This document shows, piece after piece, positions 1 through 7,154 of a DNA stretch of 41,294 nt; within the stretch, counting starts at the first letter, position 1, and each line of letters starts with the position of its first letter. The DNA comes from Verrucomicrobiota bacterium (GTDB taxonomy: Bacteria > Verrucomicrobiota > Verrucomicrobiia > Limisphaerales > Pedosphaeraceae), in the NCBI GenBank assembly GCA_021325145.1, contig JAJPHR010000081.1, forward strand, positions 1 through 41,294, given 5' to 3'. A program made the translations under genes and the position numbers. The notes below the pieces were generated by a model. It was given only the letters and a program-made list of their open reading frames with translations. It was not told the origin of the DNA and searched no databases.

Positions 1-1
1 C

Positions 2-151
2 ACGGGCCAGACCTACATCCTGCAGTCCAGCACGAATTTGGTGCATTGGACGCCCGTCAGCACCAATGTGCCCGCCTTTGCCCCCTTCACTCTGGTGGAT
101 CCGGCCTTGGCTCCCAGCCCCTACCGCTTCTACCGGGTCGTCGCGCCGTGA
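2..151 (+). CDS. C-terminal end of a secreted protein (partial, 5' end outside window)
   Basis: An open frame enters from the left edge and stops with TGA at 149-151, giving 49 residues. It reads TGQTYILQSSTNLVHWTPVS and ends FYRVVAP. This is the C-terminal beta-rich module seen in other secreted proteins of this window, for example the end of the GH78 enzyme at 16953-21227 (GRSYTLQSTTNL ... FYRIVGH) and of the 34715-35557 protein. The module probably belongs to a large exported protein whose catalytic or binding part lies upstream. The gene converges on the rhamnosidase at 170-3115 with 18 nt between the stops, and I see no clear terminator hairpin there. The function of the whole protein cannot be told. 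Confidence 0.75.
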   Translation, partial: TGQTYILQSSTNLVHWTPVSTNVPAFAPFTLVDPALAPSPYRFYRVVAP

Positions 152-169
152 AGACGCGCGCCAATGACT

Positions 170-3115
170 TTACTGGCTGAATTCAGAGGTGAATTTGTAA
201 GTCCCGGAGCCCACCTCGTAGAAAGCCTGGCCGTCCGCCTGCCGCAGATACTTTACTCCTGCCGTCTGCTCGATTGGCTTGTTGCTTTCCTTGACGCTCA
301 CAGCATCGGTTGCCGGAATGCAGACTGTGGCCGTCGTGTTCGCCGGCACGGAAATCTCCAGCGCCAGTTTTCCGCGTTCGAGTTTCCACGAAGTCGCGAT
401 CCGGCCCCGGATCGAATCGTATCGAGTTTTGGCCCAGGTCAAGCCGTCGCGAATGACCGGCTCAATAAGAATGTTCTTGAATCCCGGGTTCGCCGGGCGA
501 ATGCCGCCAATGCCGCCGAACAAATACTCGCCGCACGAGCCAAGGGAATAATGGTTAAAGGAGTTCATGCCGGGATCTTGAAATCCCTTCTCCGGCGTCC
601 AACCATCCCAGCGTTCCCAGATGGTGGTGGCGCCGTGTTTCACAGAGAACAGCCAGGAAGGAAAGGTATCTTGCAGAAGCAGGCGGTAGGCGGTATCAGC
701 CTTGCCCGCCTGAGTTAAGACCGGCAGCAAGTAACTCACTCCCACAAAGCCGGTCGAAAGATGATCGCCCTTGGCCTTGATGTCCTCTTCCAGATATTGC
801 GCGGCCCTGGATCGGAGAGCGTCCGCCAGCAGACCAAACTTGAGCGCCATGGCATAAGCGCATTGGGTGTTGCCTCGGACACGGCCATCGTCCGAGACGT
901 AACGCTTATTAAAAGCCGTCTTGATATCCTGGAACAACTCTTCGTACTTGGCGGCTTCCTCCGCGCGCCCGAGCGCCTGGTATGAACGCGCCAGCAGGCG
1001 CGTGGAATAGGCAAAGTAGGCGGTGCCAATCAGGTCCTTGGGCGTGTCAGCGTGAATCGATAGCCAGTCGCCGTAGTCATCGCCGCGGTGCTTATCCCGA
1101 ATCAGGTTCGTGCTGTGCTCGCGCAAGTATTCCACCCATCTGGTCATCGCCGGCAAGTGGCGCTCCAAAATCCGTTTGTCGCCGTAGATCTCGTAGATGG
1201 TCCACGGACAGATCACTCCGGCGTCGCCCCAGCCGGGAACGCCGGATCCGCTCATCGTGTTCGGACTTACATCGCTGAACGCGCCTTCGGCTGATTGGCT
1301 GTCATCGACATCCACCAGCCACTTGCTGAAGAACGACGCCACGTCCGCATTGTAAGTGGCAGTGCGAATGAACACTTGCGCGTCACCCATCCAGCCCAGG
1401 CGTTCGTCGCGCTGCGGACAATCCGTGGGAACGCTGACGTAATTGCCGCGCTGGCCCCACTGGATGTTGGACTGAAGCTGATTGAGGCGCGAATCAGAAC
1501 ACGTGAACTCGCCGGTTCTGGTGGTGTCCGAAGCGATCACAATGCCAGTAACCGCGTCGGCCTTTGGCTTGCCCGTGAGGCCGGTGAGTTCGACGTAGCG
1601 GAAGCCATGAAAAGTAAAACGCGGCTGCCACATCTCGGTGCCGCCGCCCTTACAAATATAATGATCGATGGAAGGCGCGCCACGGAGGTTTTTAGTGTAG
1701 AGCGTGCCATTGGGATTGAGCATCTCCGCATGTCGCAAGGTCACCTCGGTGCCCGCAGGCGCCGACACCTTAAGCCGGACAACGCCCACCATGTTCTGCC
1801 CTAGATCGTAAATCCAGCAACCCGGTTTGGCTTCCGTAACCGCTTTGGGCATCAACTCGCAGATCTGACGCACGGGCTCCATCATTTGGGACTCGATCGC
1901 CAGAGTTGGTTCCCCACACCTCCTGATCGGCATCCATTGACTCTCATCCAAGCCGGCTCCATCCCACTGCTGAACCTCAAGCCGCGCATCATAGTCCTCA
2001 CCAAACATGAAATCCGAAGAGCGAATGGGACTCGGACGCGACTTCCAGGAGTCATCGGTTATGATTCGTTCCGTGCGGCCATCCTTATAAGTCACCTCCA
2101 ATTGCGCGAGCAAAGCGGGGACCTTTCCAAAAAACTGGTTGCCACCGTTGCCGATATGGCCGCTGTACCAGCCGTTGGCCAACAGCGCGCCGAGTGCGTT
2201 TTGGCCCCGTTTCAGCAGAGTGGTGACCTCATAAGTCTGATAACGCACGCGCTTGCGATAATCGGTCCAGTCAGGAGCAAGCACGTGGTCTCCCACCCGC
2301 TGCCCGTTGATGTGAACCTCGTAAAGCCCCAGGGCGGTTGCATATAGGACAGCCCGCTCCACGGGTGAATTCAGCTCAAACGCTTTCCGCAGATACGGCA
2401 CGGCCGCTGCATCCTCCGGGAGCACCAAGGTTTGGTTTTCGGGGATTTCCTTCCGGCAGAGCTGGCCGCCCAACTCATATTCCACCAGCAATCGCTTGGG
2501 CTGATGGTGTGCGGGATCCACGCCCATGGTGTCGTTATTGATGACCACGGTGAGACAATTGGTTTTCACCCGGTTCGCCAATACGGCCGTTACATCTGCC
2601 TCGCCTTTTTCTTCGACTGCTGCGTAGGTCGCATGGCGGATGATTAAAGGCGCGGCTGAAATGGAGGCCGACGCCTTCGCGCTGATCCATTTCGCGCTCC
2701 AGTCCGCTGGCCCGAGCAGCCCCATTTCCCAATGCGCAATGTCGCTCCAAGCGCTTGAATGGCCCTCGCGATCCCAGATTCGCACCTTCCAGAAACAACT
2801 TTGCCGGGAGCCGAGCGGTTGACCGCCATAACTTATTTGGCAAGTTTCGTCCGATTCCACTTTCCCGCTGTCCCACAAATCGGCCTTGCCGCTCCCCAAC
2901 ACTTTCGGAGAGGAGGCCACCAGAATCTGATACGCAGTCTGCTTCTCCCCCCTCCGGCTTGAGTTGATGATCCAACTCAGGCGCGGGTTGGCAGCGTCAA
3001 TTCCGAGCGGCTCGGTCAGGTATTCACAACGCAGGTTTTTTATTTCGATTGCCTTGGAGCCTGTGACCGCCAGGAAAACAACCGCCAGGCTGACAATAAG
3101 TTTTGATCGGTTCAT
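170..3115 (-). CDS. Secreted alpha-L-rhamnosidase, GH78
   Basis: This 981-aa enzyme should hydrolyse terminal alpha-L-rhamnose from plant or algal glycans outside the cytoplasm. Residues 1-22 form a signal peptide. Residues 25-145 are the N-terminal fibronectin-like domain (LRCEYLTEPLGID, RLSWI). Residues 240-410 are the rhamnosidase N-terminal beta-sandwich (YEVHINGQRVGDHVLAPDW). Residues 415-530 form a concanavalin-like domain (YDLGQNMVGVVRLKV). The (alpha/alpha)6 barrel follows from about 535 and a C-terminal beta domain from about 880. The motif TDCPQRDERLGWMGD at 564-578 carries the expected general acid E571. GATTIWERWDGW supplies the expected general base E834. Residues 163-238 are an extra insert (NNDTMGVDPAHHQPKRLLVEYELGG). 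A homologous insert sits elsewhere in the enzyme at 16953-21227. The gene follows the regulator gene 3271-3975 and has its own operator-like element at 3137-3207. Confidence 0.95.
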   Translation of the reverse strand: MNRSKLIVSLAVVFLAVTGSKAIEIKNLRCEYLTEPLGIDAANPRLSWIINSSRRGEKQTAYQILVASSPKVLGSGKADLWDSGKVESDETCQISYGGQPLGSRQSCFWKVRIWDREGHSSAWSDIAHWEMGLLGPADWSAKWISAKASASISAAPLIIRHATYAAVEEKGEADVTAVLANRVKTNCLTVVINNDTMGVDPAHHQPKRLLVEYELGGQLCRKEIPENQTLVLPEDAAAVPYLRKAFELNSPVERAVLYATALGLYEVHINGQRVGDHVLAPDWTDYRKRVRYQTYEVTTLLKRGQNALGALLANGWYSGHIGNGGNQFFGKVPALLAQLEVTYKDGRTERIITDDSWKSRPSPIRSSDFMFGEDYDARLEVQQWDGAGLDESQWMPIRRCGEPTLAIESQMMEPVRQICELMPKAVTEAKPGCWIYDLGQNMVGVVRLKVSAPAGTEVTLRHAEMLNPNGTLYTKNLRGAPSIDHYICKGGGTEMWQPRFTFHGFRYVELTGLTGKPKADAVTGIVIASDTTRTGEFTCSDSRLNQLQSNIQWGQRGNYVSVPTDCPQRDERLGWMGDAQVFIRTATYNADVASFFSKWLVDVDDSQSAEGAFSDVSPNTMSGSGVPGWGDAGVICPWTIYEIYGDKRILERHLPAMTRWVEYLREHSTNLIRDKHRGDDYGDWLSIHADTPKDLIGTAYFAYSTRLLARSYQALGRAEEAAKYEELFQDIKTAFNKRYVSDDGRVRGNTQCAYAMALKFGLLADALRSRAAQYLEEDIKAKGDHLSTGFVGVSYLLPVLTQAGKADTAYRLLLQDTFPSWLFSVKHGATTIWERWDGWTPEKGFQDPGMNSFNHYSLGSCGEYLFGGIGGIRPANPGFKNILIEPVIRDGLTWAKTRYDSIRGRIATSWKLERGKLALEISVPANTTATVCIPATDAVSVKESNKPIEQTAGVKYLRQADGQAFYEVGSGTYKFTSEFSQ

Positions 3116-3136
3116 TAAAGATCAAGTTGAAGCTTT

Positions 3137-3207
3137 AGTTTAGCCCCGGAGACTAACACGCGTCCATACCCCGACATGGTGAGGCTTCAATCACCAGAAC
3201 AGGTGAG
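3137..3207 (-). promoter_or_regulatory. Shared operator/promoter element, copy a (rhamnosidase gene 170-3115)
   Basis: On the minus strand this holds, in order, an imperfect palindrome (plus-strand reading ATCACCAGAACAGGTGAG, 3190-3207), a GGGGTA box (3167-3172) and a -10-like hexamer TAAACT (3137-3142). The hexamer-to-palindrome distance is 47 nt, identical to copies b and c. The 12-mer GGTGAGGCTTCA occurs twice, at 3179-3190 and 3202-3213. The gene start is only 22 nt beyond the hexamer. The element lies directly between the response regulator and the rhamnosidase it may control. Confidence 0.6.
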
Positions 3208-3243
3208 GCTTCAGGAATTCCCGTCGCCGAATGTCATCGCGGC

Positions 3244-3261
3244 TTCACCAATGCGGGTGAA
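3244..3261. promoter_or_regulatory. Second CACC-N6-GGTG palindrome beside copy a
   Basis: TTCACC-aatgcg-GGTGAA is a 6+6 bp inverted repeat with a 6-nt spacer, the same layout as the operator core ATCACC-N6-GGTGAT. Its centre is 54 nt from that of copy a, about five helical turns. It begins 9 nt beyond the stop codon of the regulator gene, so a weak hairpin at the transcript end is the alternative. A third GGCTTCA overlaps it. Confidence 0.4.
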
Positions 3262-3270
3262 TGGGAATGG

Positions 3271-3975
3271 TTACAGTGAATCATTCGGCTTTTGCTGCTG
3301 GGTTTTTGAGGTCATGTAACGAACCACGGCCTCGGTGCGCGAGCTGACATGCAGCTTGTCATAGACGTGCTTCAAGTGGCTGCATACCGTGTCAATGCTG
3401 AGTTCCAATTTGTCGGCGATTATTTTATTCGAATAGCCCTGCGAAAGCAGCGCCAGGATTTGCTCCTCCCGGATGGAAAGGCGGAGCGAATCGTCCCGCG
3501 TTTCGGCCTTGCGCCGGAACGACTCAATCACGCGGCGGGCAATCTGGCTGCTCATCGGCGCGCCTCCGGCCAGGACGTCGAGCAAGGCGACGCGCAAATC
3601 CGCCGGCTTCGTCCGTTTCAGTAAGTAGCCGTCCGCGCCGGCTTCGAGCGCCAGGAACACCAACTCCTGATCGTCCATGGCGGTAAGAATGACGATTTGG
3701 ACGTGGGGCAGCAAAAGTTTGAGCCGCGCCGTGCATTCGACCCCGGACATGCGCGGCAGAAAAATGTCCATGAGAACCACATTGGGCGGCTCCTGCGGGA
3801 TGAGTCGAATCGCTTCCTCGCCCGTCGCGCAGACACAAATGCAGGAAAAGTCCGGGAAGGAATTGATTAACCGGGCCCAGCTTTCCCGAACTTTCGGTTG
3901 GTCTTCCACGAGCGCAACCTTGATCGGTGCTTTGGGAGACGGTTTGAGGGGTTGGTGTGTGCCAGCTTTGGTCAT
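3271..3975 (-). CDS. NarL/FixJ-type response regulator
   Basis: This 234-aa DNA-binding response regulator is predicted to be phosphorylated by the kinase encoded just upstream. The receiver domain spans about 18-135, with acidic pocket E24/D25, phospho-acceptor D70 (VVLMDIFLP), switch T98 and K120. A LuxR-type helix-turn-helix covers about 166-222 (SIREEQILALLSQGYSNKII, DTVCSHLKHVYDKLHV). I chose the ATG at 3973-3975. The kinase stop codon is at 3977-3979, leaving one base between the genes and suggesting translational coupling. A longer frame back to 4158 would run inside the kinase gene. Downstream, 155 nt away, is a rhamnosidase gene with a palindromic operator-like site. This makes the regulator the best candidate to bind the shared element found at three promoters here. 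Confidence 0.93.
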   Translation of the reverse strand: MTKAGTHQPLKPSPKAPIKVALVEDQPKVRESWARLINSFPDFSCICVCATGEEAIRLIPQEPPNVVLMDIFLPRMSGVECTARLKLLLPHVQIVILTAMDDQELVFLALEAGADGYLLKRTKPADLRVALLDVLAGGAPMSSQIARRVIESFRRKAETRDDSLRLSIREEQILALLSQGYSNKIIADKLELSIDTVCSHLKHVYDKLHVSSRTEAVVRYMTSKTQQQKPNDSL

Positions 3976-3976
3976 T

Positions 3977-5986
3977 TTAGCATTGGGTTGGATTATGGCT
4001 CGGCGCCGTGTCGGCCACCAATGGCTTTTTTGCCTCGTTGAAGCGCCCCGAATTCCATAACCAACTCCATCGGTGCCGGCGCGAGTGTGGCATGGGAATG
4101 TCAAAGGCGATCCGGCACCCCTTGCCGGGCTGACTGGTGACGAGGCAGGTCCCACCAAAATTACTCATGCGTTGGGCCAGGTTGGCCAGTCCATTGCCGC
4201 GGGTTTTTGACGCCGCCGGGTCAAAGCCTTTGCCATTGTCCTGTACAACCACGACGAGTTTTTCTCCACGCACATGAATCTCCAAACGTATTTCGGTGGC
4301 CTCGGAATGTTTGACGGCGTTATTCAACGTTTCCTTGATGGCCATCAACAAACTGCGCCGAAGAGGCAGGTCGAGCGCCGCCGTTGACATCTCCGGATCC
4401 ACCTCAAACAGAGACTGTATGGCGGTGGGCTTCAAAAACTCCTGAACGTAGCCGCAAACGTAGGATGAAAAATCGCGCAAGGTATCGCGCTGCGGATTCA
4501 CGGCCCAGAGAATCTCATCCATGCGGGAGAGCATTTCGCGGGATTCCTCGCAAATACGATCGAGTTGTGAACGCGTCGGCGACGTTGCCGCCAGTTCGCT
4601 TGCCGCGACTTCCCCGTGCAACACCAGTTGAGTCATTCTCGAGCCCAAATCATCGTGAATGTCGCGGGCGATTCGTTCCCGTTCCTGTTGCAGCAGCCAT
4701 CTTTCCTTTTTATGCAGTGCCAGTTGGGCCATCAGCCGAAAGCTAAACAGGATGACGAGCCCACACATGGATAAGAGCGCGATCTGGAACCATCCCGTTT
4801 GCCAAAAGAAGACCCGGATAGGCTCCAGCGTTGGCATTTTGTTGATATTCACGGGCATGCCCTCCCATGGCCTCGCTCCAAACGTACCAACCACCGTGGC
4901 CGGTGGCCAGGCATCCGGCGCCTCGGTCCTCGTTTCCCAGTGTCTTATTTCCCCGGGAACAATTCTCCAAGCCTGGTCTGATTTTATCTCAATGAGCCGC
5001 CCGTCGGACAGTTCAATCCGCAAACCGAGAACCATTCCGGCATACGAAGTTGAGTTGAATGCCACGACGGCCAGGACGTGTTTGCCCGGTGACAACAGCG
5101 GGGTCAGATTGAAATCGTGCAGCTCGCGCCACTCAGCTCCGTGCCCCAACTCGCGTCCGTCGAGGAACAGCGTGAACTCGTTATCTGCCGTCATCAACAG
5201 CCGGGATTTCGTCACGGCGGCGAAGGCGGGAATCTCAAATGACCTCCACAACCGGCACGTCTGCCGGTCAAACGTCTTCTCCGCCCAGATCCAGGCGCCC
5301 AAGGCGTTGGTCGGATTATCATACGCCTCCAAGGTGTCGAGAGCAGTCCCTGCGTTCCCGCTGGGCTCTGTCACATCCGTCGGTGTACTCCACCACGGGC
5401 TGGTTCCCAGCTCGGCCACGACGGTGGCCGACGGCCAGGCGGCTAACGCATCAGTTTGTTTCTGCCAGCCCATTGTCCCTTCGGGGACGATACTCCAGCT
5501 TTGGTCTGATTTTATTTCAATGACCCGCCCATCCGACAGTTCGATCCTCAAACCAAGTATCATTCCGGCAGCGGCCTTCAAATTGAATCCTTCGACCGCC
5601 AGGGTGTGCTTGCCGCCGGATAATAGCGGCGTCAAATCGAAATTGAACAACTCGCGCCACTCGGCTCCGTGCCCCAACTCGCGTCCGTCGAGGAACAGCG
5701 TGAACTCATTATCTGCCGTCATCAACAGCCGGGCTTTGGTGACTGTTGCGGAGGCGGGAATTTCAAACGACTTCCACAACCGGCACGTTTGCCGGTCGAA
5801 AGTCTTCTCGGCCCAAATCCAGGCGCCCAGCCCGTTGGTCGGACTGTTATCGATATCTGACGGGGCGGCGGCAGTTGCCGTGTCGTTCGTAGGCGCTTCT
5901 GCTGCCGTTGCCGTGGCGATCGTTCCAAAGCGCAAAACTACGACAAAAAATACGGCTGCTCCCCACCGCCAAAAGCATCGCCGCAT
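3977..5986 (-). CDS. Membrane sensor histidine kinase with duplicated rhamnosidase-like sensor module
   Basis: The 669-aa form starts at the ATG at 5984-5986, giving a signal-like N terminus (MRRCFWRWGAAVFFVVVLRF). In-frame ATGs at 6040 and 6169 are alternatives; no strong ribosome site decides. Residues 49-199 and 225-375 are two nearly identical copies of an extracytoplasmic beta-sandwich (LLMTADNEFTLFLDGREL, LTPLLS.GKH.LAV, IEIKSDQ.W.IVP). A membrane helix lies at about 397-424. A HisKA_3 domain follows with phospho-accepting H444 (RERIARDIHDDLGSRMTQL). Then comes a HATPase domain with N box (ETLNNAVKHSE) and G1 box DNGKGFD. The sensor module matches in pattern a domain in the GH78 enzyme at 16953-21227 (ADNFCNVFVNGQPM, VTPWLHPGTNVLAL). 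I infer that the kinase senses a rhamnose-containing ligand and phosphorylates the regulator encoded next to it. Confidence 0.92.
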   Translation of the reverse strand: MRRCFWRWGAAVFFVVVLRFGTIATATAAEAPTNDTATAAAPSDIDNSPTNGLGAWIWAEKTFDRQTCRLWKSFEIPASATVTKARLLMTADNEFTLFLDGRELGHGAEWRELFNFDLTPLLSGGKHTLAVEGFNLKAAAGMILGLRIELSDGRVIEIKSDQSWSIVPEGTMGWQKQTDALAAWPSATVVAELGTSPWWSTPTDVTEPSGNAGTALDTLEAYDNPTNALGAWIWAEKTFDRQTCRLWRSFEIPAFAAVTKSRLLMTADNEFTLFLDGRELGHGAEWRELHDFNLTPLLSPGKHVLAVVAFNSTSYAGMVLGLRIELSDGRLIEIKSDQAWRIVPGEIRHWETRTEAPDAWPPATVVGTFGARPWEGMPVNINKMPTLEPIRVFFWQTGWFQIALLSMCGLVILFSFRLMAQLALHKKERWLLQQERERIARDIHDDLGSRMTQLVLHGEVAASELAATSPTRSQLDRICEESREMLSRMDEILWAVNPQRDTLRDFSSYVCGYVQEFLKPTAIQSLFEVDPEMSTAALDLPLRRSLLMAIKETLNNAVKHSEATEIRLEIHVRGEKLVVVVQDNGKGFDPAASKTRGNGLANLAQRMSNFGGTCLVTSQPGKGCRIAFDIPMPHSRRHRWSWLWNSGRFNEAKKPLVADTAPSHNPTQC
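4862..5314 (-). repeat. Sensor module, second copy (membrane-proximal)
   Basis: Encodes residues 225-375 of the kinase, starting near NALGAWIWAEKTFDRQTCRL. It repeats the copy at 5390-5842 with a 528-bp period (176 codons). Long runs of DNA are identical apart from single bases, for example around 5120-5205 against 5648-5733. This implies a fairly recent in-frame duplication or ongoing gene conversion. Confidence 0.85.
5390..5842 (-). repeat. Sensor module, first copy (membrane-distal)
   Basis: Encodes residues 49-199 of the kinase (NGLGAWIWAEKTFDRQTCRL onward). It is the partner of the copy at 4862-5314. The copies differ mostly after the shared HGAEWREL motif, in the loops around LFNFDLTPLLSGGKHTLAVEGFN versus HDFNLTPLLSPGKHVLAVVAFN. 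Confidence 0.85.
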
Positions 5987-6162
5987 GGGCGCAGCTTGAG
6001 CAATCGCGAGACGGGAACGCCAGATGGGGCCGGATGCCATGGCCGGAATCTTATTCGCTCTTCCTGGTTTCGCCAAGCACGGTCGGCGACCCGGGGTGGC
6101 CTTGCGGGTGCTTTCGAGAGCACGCGGTCGCGCGCGGCGTCGACCTTCAATTTGCAGCCAGC

Positions 6163-7017
6163 TCACCAATTCGCGGCGGGGTAGGTCGAGATATAGATTT
6201 GCTGCAAATCACGATCAAAGACCTTGGTATGCGCCGCGGGGTTGGACGTGCCTTTTGTGCCAACGATCCGCTTCAACGTTCGAGTCGTTCCTTCAAGCCA
6301 CTTCATTTTCTGCGCGTGACCGTCAGCGTAGGACAACTGTCCGTAGTTGCCATGACGACTCGCCGGAATGTTACGCCAATTGCCGGTCAATCTGGGGCTT
6401 GCCGATTCAATTGCATAATACCCGTCGTCGATGCTGGACATGGCCGGGTTCGGATCGGATTGTTCATCCCAGAAAAACGATGCGTCCGAAGGACCAGGGT
6501 TTTTCACGTCCGTAAGCTTGAGGTTTTCCAGAATTCCGACATGCACACCGTAAGTCCCATTGATGGGTGGTCCAAGATCCTCGTTATTCCCCATCATGCC
6601 GTTCAACGAATAACTCCGCACCCGCTGGGTGCCCGTGCCGTTGACGGCAAATTTGTCCGCCGGACAGCGGTAGATATCCACAGAACTATTATATGGGTAC
6701 AGCACGGAAGCACGGATGAAGAAAGTGTTGGTCCAGTCTGGAGAAACACTCACATCTCCTCCAACCCACCCGCTGTCGTTGTTCACCAGGTTGGGCGGCA
6801 GGGCATCCTGAAAGTCGCTGGCATAGGAATGGGCCGCCAGCGTGAGTTGTTTGAGATTGTTGAGGCAGCTAATGCCCGTCGCCTTATCCTTGGCTCTCGT
6901 TAAAACCGGCAACAGCATCGCAGCCAGGATGGCGATGATGGCAATGACCACCAACAATTCAATCAACGTAAAGGCCGAGGCACCGGCTCGATTGCATCTT
7001 CTGTTCGTCCTCAACAT
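6163..7017 (-). CDS. Type IV pseudopilin-like protein (prepilin N-terminal methylation domain)
   Basis: This 284-aa protein has a prepilin leader MLRTNRRCNRAGASA, then FTLIELLVVIAIIAILAAML with the conserved Glu at mature position 5. The residue before the cleavage site is Ala rather than the usual Gly. The globular part contains SCLNNLKQLTLAAHSYASDF, RCPADKF and SYADGHAQKMKWL, the pattern of the abundant DUF1559-like/H-X9-DG pseudopilins of Planctomycetes and Verrucomicrobiota. I chose the ATG at 7015-7017 because GGAAGG lies 8 nt upstream; the ATG at 7023 is too close to it. No other secretion or pilus genes are nearby, so it is a stand-alone pseudopilin that may feed a general secretion machine encoded elsewhere. 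Its stop is 176 nt before the kinase start, and a strong hairpin separates it from the gene before it. Confidence 0.88.
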   Translation of the reverse strand: MLRTNRRCNRAGASAFTLIELLVVIAIIAILAAMLLPVLTRAKDKATGISCLNNLKQLTLAAHSYASDFQDALPPNLVNNDSGWVGGDVSVSPDWTNTFFIRASVLYPYNSSVDIYRCPADKFAVNGTGTQRVRSYSLNGMMGNNEDLGPPINGTYGVHVGILENLKLTDVKNPGPSDASFFWDEQSDPNPAMSSIDDGYYAIESASPRLTGNWRNIPASRHGNYGQLSYADGHAQKMKWLEGTTRTLKRIVGTKGTSNPAAHTKVFDRDLQQIYISTYPAANW

Positions 7018-7091
7018 GCTCATGTCCTTCCAGCAAACCTGTCTTGCGTCCCAAGATTCCCCCCACTCGACCAAACCGCCGCCTATCAAGA

Positions 7092-7119
7092 ACGCCCGGG
7101 GGCCTCTCCCCCCGGGCGT
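7092..7119 (-). terminator. Hairpin terminator after gene 7155-10955
   Basis: ACGCCCGGGGG pairs perfectly with CCCCCGGGCGT (11 bp) around a 6-nt loop. It lies 35 nt past the stop of the minus-strand gene 7155-10955 and before the pseudopilin start. The following bases on that strand are only partly T-rich (TTCTTGAT), so termination may be incomplete. Confidence 0.65.
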
Positions 7120-7154
7120 CCAACCAACCCAAGCCCACCTCTATAGGCTTGAAA

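Noticed and set aside
3976..4158. Longer start for the response regulator at 4158
   Set aside because: The added 61 residues lie inside the kinase gene and look non-coding; the ATG at 3975 follows the kinase stop directly and begins a normal receiver domain.
4659..5999. 446-aa plus-strand open frame
   Set aside because: It is antisense to the sensor kinase, Ser/Arg/Pro-rich and without any domain; a GC-driven shadow of the real gene.
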